A stretch of DNA of 64,000 nt from Sepiola atlantica (Eukaryota; Mollusca; Cephalopoda; Sepiida; Sepiolidae). The stretch spans positions 134,716,527 through 134,780,526 of the forward strand of contig OY744521.1 of assembly GCA_963556195.1 (NCBI GenBank), written 5' to 3'. Below, in pieces: positions 1 through 13,472 of the stretch (the first letter of the stretch is position 1; every line of letters starts with the position of its first letter). A model generated the notes under the pieces. The model saw nothing but the letters and a program-made list of their open reading frames with translations. It was not told the DNA's origin and did no database searches. The position numbers and the translations under genes were made by a program.

Positions 1-1160
1 ACTGTCGAATAAAAAATAATTTTTGAATTTTAAATCACCAAACCTGCATGTCAATAATCCCAGGCAACGCTGGATAGGTAAAGCCAGTTCTATAAGTTTA
101 GCATTTTAATCTTTCTGCCATTTTGGTTTTCTCATTCGAACTCTGTTGCGTCATTGGAGCCTTTTGTGTTTCGTTTCTTTATCTTCTGGCTTTTCGCCGA
201 TCGATTTTCTTCACAAATCTTTGGGTTTAAAATAGAAATACATACCATACAGACGTTTTCACATGGAAAACTCATTTTAATACGATGCCAAACAAAGAGT
301 TCTTGAAATTAAATGGTACAATTTCAATTGTTTTAATTTCTTCGATTTTCCGATTTAATTTGATACCATTTTTCTTTTACGTCAAATCAAAACTTGGGTT
401 TCTCTGATGCCGGACCGTAATAGACGGGTAATATCTTGAATTTTGTTTCTTACTTATTGTAGAAGTGGATAATTCATGGATTCATACCTTCCCCTTAGTA
501 TCAGTTAAAAAGTTAATACAACAAATAGGTTGGAGAACGATCCCGAGATAACAAAGAAAACACATTTTTCGAAATCAAAAATCTTTATTCAATGAATACA
601 TAATTCAACATTATATAAAATATGATTATTCGATTTAAATTTTTAATTTCAATTCTATGCTCGTTTAAATCTTTATATAAAAAAGCTTTTGTGGAGATAA
701 CCGAAGCATTAGGAAGTTTCATTGGAGGACTTGCTTGCTTGACTAACCGGGAGCATGCTCGACGCGTTCTACCGAATTAGAAATTCGACCGACTCGCTGA
801 TGCCATAGTTTTTATCTATCGCACTTAAGGATACAGATTTCAATTGGCTTTCTTAGCATTTTTTTTAAACAATGAATTAGCGTTTCTTGGGATTCTGAAA
901 TCATTTTACATTCTGATACATCAGGTGTTGCTCTGTTGTAGCGGATGTAATAATAACACTTCACATTATTATCCTAAGAATTTCAGTCGATTATTAAGGT
1001 GGTTCTAAATATCTTTTTATGAAACGTTTTGTTTATTGGTGGTCAGGCTTTCTGAAAATGCCGGCTTCCTGGCGTAAAATGCACCAAACATTTAAGTTAT
1101 TTGTTTTTCCTTTTTCCAATCTTGTTCTACAAAATTTAAAAAAAAAACATTTTCCTCTAT
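1..1160. other. AT-rich DNA without a recognised feature
   Basis: No open frame of note, no RNA gene and no repeat shared with the rest of the window was found here. The composition is AT-rich with short homopolymer runs, as in most of the unassigned stretches. It could be intron or intergenic DNA; the sequence does not decide between them. Confidence 0.5.
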
Positions 1161-1164
1161 AAAA

Positions 1165-1320
1165 TAACCAAACTAAACACCATGAATAAATATTTGAAGA
1201 TATAAAGAACTTAAAGTATGAAAACTTTTACCAAAATGGCCTGATTAAGCACAAAATAACCTGAAAAGGGTTGATATGAAGTAAAAAAACAAACAAAAAA
1301 CTAAAGTGTTTATTGGTATC
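1165..1320 (+). repeat. Diverged copy of the 127-bp 'AAATAACC...TTGATATG' repeat
   Basis: The segment carries the ordered words TTTGAAGATATAAAGAACTT, AAAACTTTTACC, AAATAACCTGAAAAGGG and TTGATATG. The same words, in the same order, occur in the tandem pair at 58.03-58.24 kb, and a shorter version is at 50.97-51.03 kb. It is therefore a dispersed repeat, older and more mutated here than at 58 kb. No coding capacity is visible. Confidence 0.7.
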
Positions 1321-1818
1321 GCATTTCTTTAAGCAATTTATGTTATCTACACATCTCAACTTTGTTTGAAATTCAACAGTAGTTTCGGAGCCTACAGAGG
1401 ATACTTCATATTATTCATTATATAAAGTTATGAATAAATACAAGTATTAGTTTTGGTTATTTGCAATTCTTGTCACTTTTTTCTTTTTTTTTATTCTTGA
1501 CGCTTACTTCGTTCGCGGTTTCTGTCGCCTTTTATCAGTTTTTCATCGATCTCGCCGGCCGAGCTTCAGGTTGGCTTTGAAATTCTCATCAATCATTTTA
1601 TTCTTGCAAATTTTATTTACATATATTTTCTTTTAACTATCATCAATTTATCATTTGCATTCTTATACATTTCATATTTTCTTCGCTTCATACAATGTTC
1701 TACGTGTTCATAAACATAAGTATTAGTTACATAATAGTTTCCAATAAGTTGTAATACATTGTTATAAGTAGTTTATCAGTGTTTTGCGTATAGATGTATG
1801 AGCTCCCTATGTGTACAA

Positions 1819-1825
1819 CCCTCTT

Positions 1826-1879
<54 letters not shown>
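1819..1879. repeat. (CT)n-(TA)n compound microsatellite
   Basis: A run of CT dinucleotides passes directly into about 18 TA dinucleotides. It lies about 70 bp before the tRNA-like SINE that follows. Confidence 0.95.
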
Positions 1880-1881
<2 letters not shown>

Positions 1882-1944
1882 AATGGGTTGTTCTCTTTTA
1901 CTAGTAGCGTGGTATATAACAAACAAATAAACTAGATGTAGCGA

Positions 1945-2147
1945 TATACTTTCTGACGTCAATGGCAGAATAGTAAGCGGAATGGATACGGTACCAAGTT
2001 TCTGTCACATTTGGATGTGACTGACCGTTCAGGTTTCGAATCTCAGCGTGGATACACTTGCTACGTCTAGCCACACTGATGAATTGTAGACAACGTAAAA
2101 GATCTATGTGGGTGGCTCTCTGGCTAATATATATATATATATATATG
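1945..2147 (+). mobile_element. tRNA-derived SINE, copy S1, ending in (TA)n
   Basis: A box-A-like stretch (TGGCAGAATAGTAAGC near 1962) is followed about 65 bp later by a good box B (GGTTTCGAATCTC near 2031). These are the internal RNA polymerase III promoter elements kept in tRNA-derived SINEs. Downstream comes AGCCACACTGATGA, also present in the copies at 41.3 and 53.9 kb, then a short stem and a mutated GAAAC, and finally a (TA)n tract at 2129-2147. The order head, body, short structured end, (TA)n repeats in the other copies. The source tRNA cannot be named with confidence. Confidence 0.7.
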
Positions 2148-2225
2148 TATAAATTTAGTTCACCTCTCTTCCCATTTATCTGATGAAGTAAATATTATAT
2201 AAGTATAAAATAATTGACATTTATT

Positions 2226-2262
<37 letters not shown>

Positions 2263-2284
2263 ATATGTATAATGTGTGTGTGTA
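2226..2284. repeat. (TA)n-(TG)n microsatellite
   Basis: About 10 TA dinucleotides followed by about 9 TG dinucleotides and a second short TG run. The open frame beginning at 2276 starts inside this tract and has no recognisable protein features. Confidence 0.95.
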
Positions 2285-3009
2285 AATAATGAATTTTTTA
2301 AAGTTTTTTTTTATACACACACGCGTATTCCTAATATTATAATGATACAATTAATCTTAAGAAATAGAATTAACGTCAGAGTATTTACCGCCAAGGGGGT
2401 CGCCTCTTATACATTTGATATGGTAATAAGACCAGATTACAAAGATAATTCGGATAAGTTTTATATATTGCATTTATAATTTGCTTTTAATATTTCCTCC
2501 GCGATATAAACTGGTAGAAAACCAAGAAAAAAATCAAGCTTGCTCCATTACCCTGAAGGCATTTAGTTATTAAATTAGACTTTTACGTTATGGAAGGCCT
2601 TAATAACTTCTAAGTTTGTGAATAATAAATCAACATTGCAACATCGGTCTTTATCGTTGGTGCCTTTTCAAAGTCTTCATTTTTGCTTCTGTTAGCCTCT
2701 TTTACTTCTGCACACCACATTTACAAATGCACGAATAAATGTTATTTATTTAAATCTATATGTTATTATAATATTCATATACAAAAGAACATCTCAATCG
2801 GTAAAGTTAACAAATAGAAATAATAAAATAAAACAGTCTGAAACTGAAAACTCTTAAAAGAATAAATAAACGTATCAGAAAGTAAAACAAAAAAAGGTCT
2901 CGTTATGGAAATAGAGCGATAGATGTCTTTCAGAATTCATTTAAGACTGCAAGGGATTGTCGAATTTTCTATTTGCTTTATTCCTTTCCCCGTTCGACAT
3001 TGTTTTACT
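2285..3009. other. AT-rich DNA without a recognised feature
   Basis: Nothing supportable was seen. The small open frame at 2276-2479 begins in repeat sequence and matches no family I recognise. Confidence 0.45.
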
Positions 3010-3029
3010 TACAATATTTTGTGTGATGT

Positions 3030-5008
3030 GACATATATATATATTTTTTTTATATAATGTATTACACACACACACACACACACACAGATATATATATATA
3101 TATATATATATTATATGATGTATTACACACACACATATATATATATATTATATGATGTATTACACACACACATATATATATATATATTATATGATGTATT
3201 ACACACACACATATATATATATATTATATGATGTATTACACATATATATATTATATAGTGTATTACACATAGATATATATTATATGATGTATTACACACA
3301 CATATATATATTATATGATGTATTACACACATATATATATATATTATATGATGTATTACACACACATGTATATATTATATGATGTATTACACACACATGT
3401 ATATATTATATGATGTATTACACACACATGTATATATTATATGATGTATTACACACACATGTATATATTATATGATGTATTACACACACATGTATATATT
3501 ATATGATGTATTACACACACATGTATATATAATATAATGTATTACACACATATGTATATATTATATAAGGTATTACACACACATGTATATATAATATAAT
3601 GTATTACACACACATGTATATATTATATACGGTATTACACACACATGTATATATTATATACGGTATTACACACACATGTATATATTATATAAGGTATTAC
3701 ACACACATGTATATATTATATAAGGTATTACACACACATGTATATATCATATAAGGTATTACACACACATGTATATATCATATAAGGTATTACACACACA
3801 TGTATATATCATATAAGGTATTACACACACATGTATATATCATATAAGGTATTACACACACATGTATATATCATATAAGGTATTACACACACATGTATAT
3901 ATCATATAAGGTATTACACACACATGTATATATCATATAAGGTATTACACACACATGTATATAGTATATAAGGTATTACACACACATGTATATAGTATAT
4001 AAGGTATTACACACACATGTATATAGTATATAAGGTATTACACACACATGTATATAGTATATAAGGTATTACACACACATGTATATAGTATATAAGGTAT
4101 TACACACACATGTATATAGTATATAAGGTATTACACACACATGTATATAGTATATAAGGTATTACACACACATGTATATAGTATATAAGGTATTACACAC
4201 ACATGTATATATTATATAAGGTATTACACACACATGTATATATTATATAAGGTATTACACACACATGTATATATTATATAAGGTATTACACACACATGTA
4301 TATATTATATAAGGTATTACACACACATGTATATATTATATAAGGTATTACACACACACATGTATATATTATATAAGGTATTACACACACACATGTATAT
4401 ATTATATAAGGTATTACACACACACATGTATATATTATATAAGGTATTACACACACACATGTATATATTATATAAGGTATTACACACACATGTATATATT
4501 ATATAAGGTATTACACACACATGTATATATTATATAAGGTATTACACACACATGTATATATTATATAAGGTATTACACACACATGTATATATTATATAAG
4601 GTATTACACACACATGTATATATTATATAAGGTATTACACACACATGTATATATTATATAAGGTATTACACACACATGTATATATTATATAAGGTATTAC
4701 ACACACATGTATATATTATATAAGGTATTACACACACATGTATATATTATATAAGGTATTACACACACATGTATATATTATATAAGGTATTACACACACA
4801 TGTATATATTATATAAGGTATTACACACACATGTATATATTATATAAGGTATTACACACACATGTATATATTATATAAGGTATTACACACACATGTATAT
4901 ATTATATAAGGTATTACACACACAAGTATATATTATATAAGGTATTACACACACATGTATATATTATATAAGGTATTACACACACATGTATATATTATAT
5001 AAGGTATT

Positions 5009-5070
<62 letters not shown>

Positions 5071-5075
5071 TACAC
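3030..5075. repeat. 31-bp minisatellite array of about 2 kb
   Basis: The array begins as irregular (AC)n/(AT)n units separated by ATGATGTATT (3030-3360). It then becomes a regular array of about 50 units of 31 bp, built on TATTACACACACATGTATAT plus an 11-bp variable end. The variable end changes in blocks: TTATATGATG (about 3360-3530), mixed, TCATATAAGG (about 3740-3960), GTATATAAGG (about 3960-4200), then TTATATAAGG (about 4200-5010). A short run near 4340-4480 has 33-bp units through one extra AC. It ends in (TA)n and (TATG)n at 5017-5065. Reading frames across it on both strands are repeat translations, not genes. Confidence 0.97.
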
Positions 5076-6090
5076 AAATAAATGCACATTTGTCTTTATT
5101 ATAGAATGGAGGATGCCTACACTCATATTGTAGTAAGAGATTTAGTCTTCCGAAGCCGTTAAGACCAATTTAAAATAGTTTAGATCATCTGTAACTGTAA
5201 AAATCAGATATTTGTGAATACTGCTTTTATGATCCATGTTCCTCACTTACTTTAATTTAAATATTTTTGTGAAGACGAAATATTCTCATTGTATGAACGA
5301 AAGACTTCAACAAAAGCATGTTTGTATTCTATGTTATCATTTGTCTTACAATTGCGCTGTTTATAGTTACTTTATCTTTTTCATGTTGGAATAAGAAATG
5401 TCTAAGTTGTTTAGAATGTTATGCCGCCATCTGATTATATTTTAGCCGACTAGACGATTGCCTCGTTTGCCTCATGCAGCGCCAGTTCTGTTCATAAGAA
5501 TTACAAGTAGCAAAAAAATACGCTTTCCAAAATATGAAATTCAGTTGCTTTTCGTTTTTATTGTCTTTATTACCATTTGTTATGTGCCAGGCTCGTGTTC
5601 TTTTGTACGGAAGTTAGACTTGGAGCCCCCTATGTGAGACTGGAATGTCGGCTCAATGTTTTCCATATGGGAGGCTTCCGAAACATAAGAATCAGCTGAG
5701 AATACCACGTACTATTTAGTGGAACCCTGCAACAATCCTACATGCTAAATGTTGCTCAGTACGTAGTAGTAATAAGCTTCTGGATTATAGTTTTGTTTGA
5801 CAAATACAGAAGAAACCTTAGACATAGCTGACAACGTTTTGCCCCCAGGTTCGCCTGCCCCTATGTGCAAATGTAGATATTGTATTGTTTTGTTTAAATA
5901 ATATAGCATGGTTACTGGTGTCGACGAAAGATTGAAACAGCTACCTATCTATCGGACTATGATGCGGACGATCCTTGTCAATGGTCTCGAAACGTAGCCA
6001 ATATCTGCATAGGCTTAAAGTTTTCGCAAACGATTGCCTTCATTAGATACTATGCTACAACCATATGCATCGAATACCAACTCATGCTCT
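5076..6090. other. Unassigned single-copy-like DNA
   Basis: No supported gene or repeat. The composition is slightly less AT-rich than the first kilobase, and some of the right part may belong to the LINE fragment that becomes recognisable from about 6170. Confidence 0.4.
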
Positions 6091-6164
6091 CTGTCGACGA
6101 CTGAATCTCCTACTCTCGCCGTCCGTCCTTCTATAACGCTATCAAAGATGGTTCGGACATGCAG

Positions 6165-6440
6165 CTCGGTGCCCGAAAGAAAAGCTCATGAACAAGGCCC
6201 CCCCCCCTTTCCCTTGTCTACCTGATTGGTGTAATCGTGCTGGTGGACAGTTGGAGACTTGGGCAGCGACAGTCAAAGGTAATCTGGTAGCACTATCAGA
6301 CCCATAAATAGTAGATATTCGATTATGCAATATGGATTTGATAGCAATAACGTGCGACTTAGCTCCGGATCTGCGAAAGTAGGCTACGATGGTCAGAAAC
6401 GCTGAACTTGTTCAGGAGGAAGCTGGCTCAATCCGTTCAG
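6165..6440 (+). mobile_element. Decayed non-LTR retrotransposon, C-terminal scrap
   Basis: On + the sequence from about 6216 translates as DWCNRAGGQLETWAATVKGN. This resembles the C-terminal tail of metazoan LINE polyproteins, which carry a conserved GGQLKTWATTIK-type segment followed about 35 residues later by an acidic/arginine stretch and an AGSxRPG-type end. Here the downstream part reads LAPDLRK, a stop, then VRNAELVQEEAGSIRSA, so the tail is present but broken by at least two stops. No reverse transcriptase core is visible upstream. The family call comes from remembered motif similarity and is moderate. The long C run at 6199 is probably replication slippage. Confidence 0.5.
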
Positions 6441-6525
6441 CGTTATAGCCTTTATATGCAATTAATGTAACATGGATATGGTTTGAATGTTAACAGTTGA
6501 AAAAGTTCCTGTGAATTCGGAATAT

Positions 6526-6802
6526 GTAAATGTATATGTGTGTATATATGTATGTGTATATATATATGTGTATATATATGTGTATACATGTATGTGTATA
6601 TGTATGTATGTATGTATATATGTATGTGTATACATGTATGTATATATGTATGTGTATACATGTATGTATATATGTATGTGTATACATGTATGTGTATATG
6701 TATGTATGTATATGTGTATGTATATGTGTATGTATATATGTATGTGTATTTGTATGTATATGTATATATATATATGTATGTATATATATATGTGTGTGTG
6801 TG
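6526..6802. repeat. (TGTA)n/(TA)n/(TG)n microsatellite
   Basis: An interrupted purine-pyrimidine alternation of TGTA, TATG and TG words over about 280 bp. Long open frames on both strands here (rich in Y, V, C, M or in H, T, I, Y) are translations of the repeat and should not be annotated as proteins. Confidence 0.95.
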
Positions 6803-6871
6803 AAAAATGACAAAGGAAAAGCGGTTAAGGTGCAGGAGAAATACAAGAGATTTGACCGGTGTACCGTACCC

Positions 6872-6872
6872 C

Positions 6873-6908
<36 letters not shown>
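6872..6908. repeat. (TA)n-(TG)n microsatellite
   Basis: About 15 TA dinucleotides followed by a short TG run. Confidence 0.95.
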
Positions 6909-7735
6909 TCAGTTTCTAATACAAGTTTATAATTTACTATTTTCATTGATTTGATGTTGCAATATCTTTAAGTCTCCAGGAACAATATTGAACCCGGTTG
7001 AGGATGGGAAATGTTAATTAATCGATTGGTCCATTGTATATGTATTAAGAAGATTCTAAATTGTAGTTTCCATGGTGTCATGATATACTATTTCAATAAT
7101 AATTTTTTTAAATAGAAGAAAATATCGGGGAATTAAAATCGTAAAATTTATTCCACGGAACCAGTGGTGTGAAGGGGTCTGGTGATGTTGCAAGTAACAC
7201 CTTGATTGTATGCCCCAAATATTCACGTCTAATACTGAGAAATATTAGTAGAAATAGAGTTGAAATATGATTGAATGTACCCCCCCCATTTAGAAGCCTA
7301 GAGACACCGCACCGTCGCCACTTCCTCTTTTACACGCCACTGCACAGGACCGTCTTCCTAATGATAATGTAGCTCTTCTCTCGATTGAATTGAAAAACTA
7401 ACGTTTCGTTCATAGTAGACCCAAACAACCAGAAAAACGGCATCAATGGCGGTTATGAATAACAAAGCAATGTTGGTTTTATCGGCAATTCAATCTATTG
7501 TACGTACGTATTGTGAAGAGAAACGAAAACAAAAAAAGATTTAAAGTAAAAACAAACGGAGATTAGAGAAAGTAGCAGCACATTTATCCTATTTTTCGTC
7601 CGGTTTTTATCTTGTTTCAGAAGGAAAATCATCTAAAACCTTACACGACTGCCTTTTAATAAAATATTCTTGCAAAAATGATTTTCTTGTTTAGACTTGC
7701 AACCAGTGAAATTCAATAAATAAACATTTGTTTCG
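6909..7735. other. Unassigned AT-rich DNA
   Basis: Nothing supportable. A run of C at 7281-7288 and an A-rich stretch near 7530 are the only local peculiarities. Confidence 0.45.
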
Positions 7736-7739
7736 GAAT

Positions 7740-7965
7740 TTCTTAGATGATGATTGATGCTTTGTATTTAAATTACTCGAACTACTGTTCTCACCTTTGA
7801 TATTATTCTCATAACGTTCGGCAGATGCCCCTTTTCGAACCCTGGAATCTATACGTTATTTCGAACTGAACCCTTTCGTAAATCCACAAGGGTAGATTAT
7901 TCTCGTTCCGTCAGCCATGATCGAGTAGAAGTCTCAAGTAATCTTTATTTGCAAAACAAACGAGA
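7740..7965 (+). repeat. Repeat family A, single arm (copy A1)
   Basis: The segment ends in GATTATTCTCGTTCCGTCAG followed by CCATGATCGAGTAGA. The same sequence, with substitutions, occurs in the palindrome at 30.7-31.06 kb, in the pair at 50.34-50.95 kb and as a short piece at 47.2 kb. Upstream it shares TTCTCATAACGTTCGGC-like and TCGAAC...GGAATCT words with those copies. Only one arm is present here. No open frame is associated. Confidence 0.75.
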
Positions 7966-10900
7966 TGGTGATTTCATAAGACACTAAAAAATAGTTTAAC
8001 GATCCGCGTTAAATTGATGAAAATGTTATTTGAAACTCAAGTGTACAAACGGATGAAGCTTTCTAAAGAAATGAAAGGACACATCTAAGAGTCTGAATTT
8101 CTCATCAGAAATAACTTTTAATATTGTAAAGGATTTACAAATTGTACTCTTATTAAAGTCTAAATTACAAAGAGGTAAAACGGAAAATAACTTAAGGTTC
8201 ATGCAACTGGCGCTTATCTCGATGCTGTAACGGTAAGCGGCACCTATGGTGGCCTGAAGTTCTCCCGTGCCAGGACGCTAATCTGTCAGTTATACCCGGT
8301 ATTTAGACATAAACATGTAACAAGGTTGACTTGCAAAGATTGTACTCTTGGCTATTGCAATACACTTTCCAGACTAATCTGTCGTCTTGTTTATCAAGAT
8401 ATTTGGAAGCAGATCAACTCTGTTGAACAATGGAAAAATAAACTATTTTATTTGGCTTACTTTCGTGACGACTTGCATTCGTATCGGACATTTTCGTTTG
8501 TTTTTTTTATCTTTCATGAAAACTGAAAAACATTTTTTGTTTCTTTTTTATTGATTGGGTGTAATTTCGGAGGAAATAAAAATAGGGAAATTGATTTTTA
8601 AGATATTCGTTGCGAAAATATCGAAAAGGAAGAAGGGGTAAGCGAAGAAAGCAGGATAGTTAATACGAAATAAAAGATGATAACGTGGTGTAGATAAGAG
8701 GTGTGCGTAGGTGTCGCGTTTTGAATGTGACTGCGATTGTTTTGATGTTCGCAAGGTTGTCGTAAAAATTTAAATTGTAAATATTTGTTTTTTCATTTTG
8801 AAGTATACTGCTACAGGAATGTATCAAAGTCAATTACTGACATACGTCACCGATCGAAAGAAGATCAGGGAAAAACAAGAGAACAAACTTGACGATTGAA
8901 GCGAATGGAATATGTCTATCTGTCTACCTCTGTGGCTGTTTGTCTGTATGTATGTATAGTGTATATATATATATTTATAAGAAAGTGCGTGAAAAGCCGT
9001 TAGAAATAAAGTGAATTATTGTGTATATATATTTCTAAAACTAAACATTTGCAACCGGAAGGCACATTGATTTGCAAGTGATACTTATAATCCAGATATA
9101 TTTATAGACTAACAAAATGAAGGTGCGTTTTACGAATACTACAATTCAGGCCAATTAAACCGGGCTAAACTCAAAGCGTAGTATCTGGAACTGGATTTTC
9201 CCCCGCATCAATAACCGACACTGTAAGTCTATCCTCAAGAAGATTCCAGTAAATAGGGACTGGGCACCTGAAAACTATAAGAAGTTACGAGAATCGGTCG
9301 TCTTACTTTTTCTTGCGGTAATTATAACGCTATTCTTGTCACTCGTATACTCGTTACGTTTCGTACGTCAGTTTTTTCATCATCTCCCAATGATATTCAC
9401 AGACTGTTGAATTAGGTGAACCTTCATCTCAACTGTTTTGTGAAGGATACCCCCCGCATGCTATCATTGTAGGTGTACATATTGCGCTTCTGAATCTCTA
9501 TCGTTTCTGGAGAGTGTCTATCCTGTCCCTGTTGTGTATCTTTGGTGCCTTGTAGTCGGTTTTATTTCACTTTGATCGTTTTGTGTTAATTAACTACTGC
9601 ACTCAAAGAACGGGGTTGGGGAGCAGAATACCAAGGACGAGGCGAGGACCGACAACAATTATGTTGTTCTGTTTCGCACAGCACGACACGGGTATAATCT
9701 TCTGGGAAATGTTTGCTCGTCATGCAATACGATTAGTGTAGTAATTAAAGAAACTCGAAAAGAAATACATTATTTCCGTCTCTCTTGTTATTATTACGTT
9801 TAGTGCGTTTCTCCTTTAAGGGGTTGATTTTTGGGTAGAAGGAGGTGGATCTTTGTCTCTGAGTTTGGCTGATGCTTTCGAGGTTCAACCGCTTCCTTCC
9901 AAACCGGGTCAGCAGTCTTTGCCCCCTTTAATGTAAATTGCACCGACGGCAAAGAGCAGCGTAATTGGATAACAACTCTGAGGAATGAGCGGCAATCACG
10001 CGATATAAGGAATTATCAGAGGAGAAAGTTCTTCGACCATGCACTTTCGTTTCACCAAGCACTCACTCGAGAAAGGGGGGGGTGCGGGTCGGTTCAAGCT
10101 TACCAACGCGGACAATGGAATCTGGAATCTGAGTTCAAATCGATTTAGATTTATTGCGCTCAATTAAAATTTAAACTCCTTTTAAGGTTTCTTTGTTGTA
10201 TGAGTAAAATGGATGTTTATATTCAAGAATAATTTGCAATGTGATTCTGCATTAAATAACGCAAATGGGTCGATAGTCTGTATATCAAATAATCCAAATC
10301 GCTCAAAACAGCTCCTCTGTAGTAGCTAATAAGTACCGTTATATGTCCTTATTGATCTCGCGTGACTATTATTTGTGAAAGATAAGTAAAACACTCTGTA
10401 TGTCTTCCGGCGATGATTTCAGTATGACCAGACGTACTAATTAGCTGCTGGTAATACACCATCATATCCTCATTGGGCCCGGATGTGTTCGTGCATATAA
10501 AAGCATTGATAATTAATACCACGGTATATACTCAATAACAATCTGCATATTTCTTGTACGTCACGTGGTTAAGTTAACTTGATATTTTGAAACAAGGCAC
10601 ACTTATGAATGTATTTACATGTAAATAAATAAAATAACCAAATAAACAAAATCAATTAAAAGTTACTTTTTTGAACTAACCGATGAATTTCCACGGTAAT
10701 GAATGAGCAGACTTTGTTGCTACTAAATGTGTCATATTCCCATGGCGATCGATAACCAATTATTAAAGTGTTTATTATTTTCCTGTCGCTCATCTTAGAA
10801 GGTATCTGATCCTTTTTTATTAATCGTTTTATTTCATTCTAAATCCAGTGTTGCCCAGGAGATATTACTTCAAACTTGAAAGTGATTTTCACTTTCATCA

Positions 10901-12600
10901 GATATTTCTTAGTTTCTATAAATGTTTTTCTAAAAATACCAAAGTGTGACGCCTCTATTTGGAATATATTCTCGTATATATTTCTAAACACATTTTTGTC
11001 GAGTTAGTTTTCGGAACGAAAGCGAACCCGGCGTTCTGCTTCTTCATATACCTCATGGTAAAAGGTACATTACATATTTTTGTTTCATTTTATTAAATTA
11101 TTTTATCGAATATCTGCTTTCATGAGGAGTTGGTTAGTTGGCTTTTCCTGGCTTTCGTGGTTGATCTAGTTTGGAAACCGTTACTTACAGACACACACTA
11201 TATTTGTTTGTATAGAAGGGTGTCTTTAAAATATTGATCACTTCCTCAACCATTACATACGTATAGAAACACATTGAAATTTGATAATTCCTCAAATTTT
11301 AGAATTCTCAGACTACCAATATCTTAATCAGATATACTTATTATAAGATATATCGTGTCTATATGTTAATAGTTAAAACTCAGAATTTTGTTTATTAATG
11401 AGCAACGAGTTAAATGACATCGACCATTATATTCATCTTCTTATAAAGTTGAATATAATTACCGGTGTTATGTAACATTAACTTAAAGAAATAATGTTCC
11501 GATGTTGGTTTATGAACGTAAACACGAAATATCCAGTATAGTAAACCTAGGAAAATGTTTGTAATATTAATGTAAAAAAAAATACTTAAACTTTAATTTT
11601 ACTTGTAACCTTTGCGGTAAATGCAATGCTAACTTATAAAAATAATTAATAATTAACCTACAGTGAAAGGCAAAGGGGTAGGGTCTTCCCAAGATAAAAA
11701 TGAGATGTTTAATTTTGTCTTCGAAGCATAGAAATTCATTGTCAGTGTTTCAAAATCGACAATCTGTATTTTCTCTTCAAGCTAATGTTGAGTGTCTCTC
11801 ATCGAAGAATGGAACCGGATGTTCCACCGGGGCGTCCATTAAAGCTTCGTTTCCGTCTCGCTTCTAAGATGTGACCTCTTTTTGTTTATTTTAGTCTTCG
11901 TTTATAGTCGGGGGAACGGGGCGAGTCCCATGTCAATTCCGCTAAATAACGCTCAATGCTTTTAAATGTGGGAACAACGCAGAGCAGCAGGCCCGCATTT
12001 GTTTACCATTTGTTCAACATTGGATGCGGAAACGAAGGTTGTTTGCTTTTTTACTGTTTTATTGTCCTTCCTTTTTATTTGACGGAAACAAACGAAGAAA
12101 AACAAAACAAAAGCAGAATGAATTGAAATAAAAAAAAAAACTGGAAATATTTAATAGATTACTAGACGTACCCGTAACCCGTTGGGTCACAACTACCATT
12201 ATTTATTCTACTTTGATTCTAAAATTCATAAACTGTGATATATCAGTTAGAAAATTCGTCTTGCATTGCTAATAAGCCTCTTTACTTCTATATTACCCCT
12301 ATGCATGTGATAGGAGTCAACAGTTCTATTATTTTGCTATTTAATTTACATAAGTGTTTATGGTGTGTACGAATATAGAACATAAATTAGCTGAAAAGAT
12401 TCACTTTTTCTCTAAATGTTCAAAGACATTAAAAACTATTTGAGTGATTGATTGATTGAACAGTGAGGAAAGTGACTTGGGCAATTAATTACTATTTACA
12501 GTTAATTAAAACATAGTTTTTATTCAATCAGAACTCAATCCCAAAACTATACAAACTAACATACATTTGTATGTTAGCTTGTATTTTCCGGTCATAAAAG
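7966..12600. other. 4.6 kb of unassigned DNA
   Basis: I could not support any gene, RNA or transposon here. Minor items are a (TA)n tract at about 8956-8973, a G run at 10074-10082, and a slightly GC-richer interval around 9600-10120. AT-rich DNA with short A or T runs fills the rest. Long introns or intergenic DNA in a large genome would look like this. Confidence 0.4.
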
Positions 12601-12624
12601 TATATAAAAATAATTTTGTATTTG

Positions 12625-13010
12625 AGATTTCTAATTCTAGAGCAGTCTTTCTCCCTTGACAGAGCACAAAATCGATTTCGAATGGAAGTAGGCGATGATG
12701 CCTTCTGTTCCTTCTATCCCCATTCTCACAGAAGAGGTGTTGCTAGTCTTTTTCGAAATTCTCGTTATTTCTATGGAAGGTGTTCGACAGCTCCAATCTG
12801 TGGTTCTTGTTTGTAAGACATTCGCAGCAAGAACAGCTTGCTACCACAACGGGGAAAAAAGCTGTTCATCCTCCATGTCCCTAGCGTCAAGCGGAATTTC
12901 CGTTATTTTCTTTCAAAAAATGTTCATCTGTGAAACACATTGCCACGGAACTGCTTACCTGCAGATTATAACGTAGTCGTCTTCATACAAATACGTATCA
13001 TAAATCGTTC
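12625..13010 (+). mobile_element. Jockey/CR1-type LINE, decayed C-terminal fragment
   Basis: On + the frame reads LDRAQNRFR..., then PHSHRRGVASLFRNSRYFYG and RCSTA. This aligns with the better preserved element at 17.98-18.67 kb (LDKVQKRIANLIG, then LSHRRNVASLCLFYKYFNGL and CSDEL). This segment follows the reverse transcriptase in Jockey/CR1-superfamily LINEs. A frameshift follows, and about 12.93-12.98 kb reads LPRNCLPADYN, equivalent to the FWNSLP...FPD segment near the protein end. Stops and shifts make it non-functional. Its reading direction is the same as all the other LINE scraps in the window. Confidence 0.8.
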
Positions 13011-13435
13011 CCATACGTAATTAAAATTTGCTCATTCCATAAACCATTTTCTGTCCTCTCATAGTGATTCTTCCTGATACAACTGACAGTCCGTTCATCT
13101 CGATAACCTTGATCCCTGAGTGGCTTTTGGCCTTTGTAAGTCATAACTAATTAGAAAAAGATATTTAAAATTAGCTGAAATACCCGTCTCGGAACACCTA
13201 CATTAACATTGAAACCCCATTGGACTATTCAATAGAAGCAAGGGATAGGGGATTAAAAGATATACCGGAACAATAAGATTTTGTAAAGTGAGAGCTATTT
13301 AAATAAGCTTATAACTAAGAAAACATTTATAGCATTAAAACCATATCATAGTTGAAGTCTCATACAAAATCAGAGCTAAAAAAAATTACGTTGTGGGGCG
13401 TCATTTATAGTTGCTCGGCGAACTCGTTTTAAGTC

Positions 13436-13437
<2 letters not shown>

Positions 13438-13470
<33 letters not shown>
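13438..13470. repeat. (TA)n microsatellite
   Basis: About 16 perfect TA dinucleotides. Confidence 0.95.

Positions 13471-13472
<2 letters not shown>

Noticed and set aside
3030..5075. CRISPR-like array
   Set aside because: The 31-bp units are contiguous without unique spacers and made of AC/AT words, so it is a minisatellite.
6452..6946. Long open frames of 87-164 codons on both strands
   Set aside because: They are translations of TG/TA/TGTA repeats, with only Y, V, C, M or H, T, I, Y residues.
12160..12200. A 3' end of an RTE-like element (TACTAGACGTACCCGTAACC)
   Set aside because: The word resembles a common RTE non-coding motif and a weaker one near 16270, but no adjoining element could be aligned.
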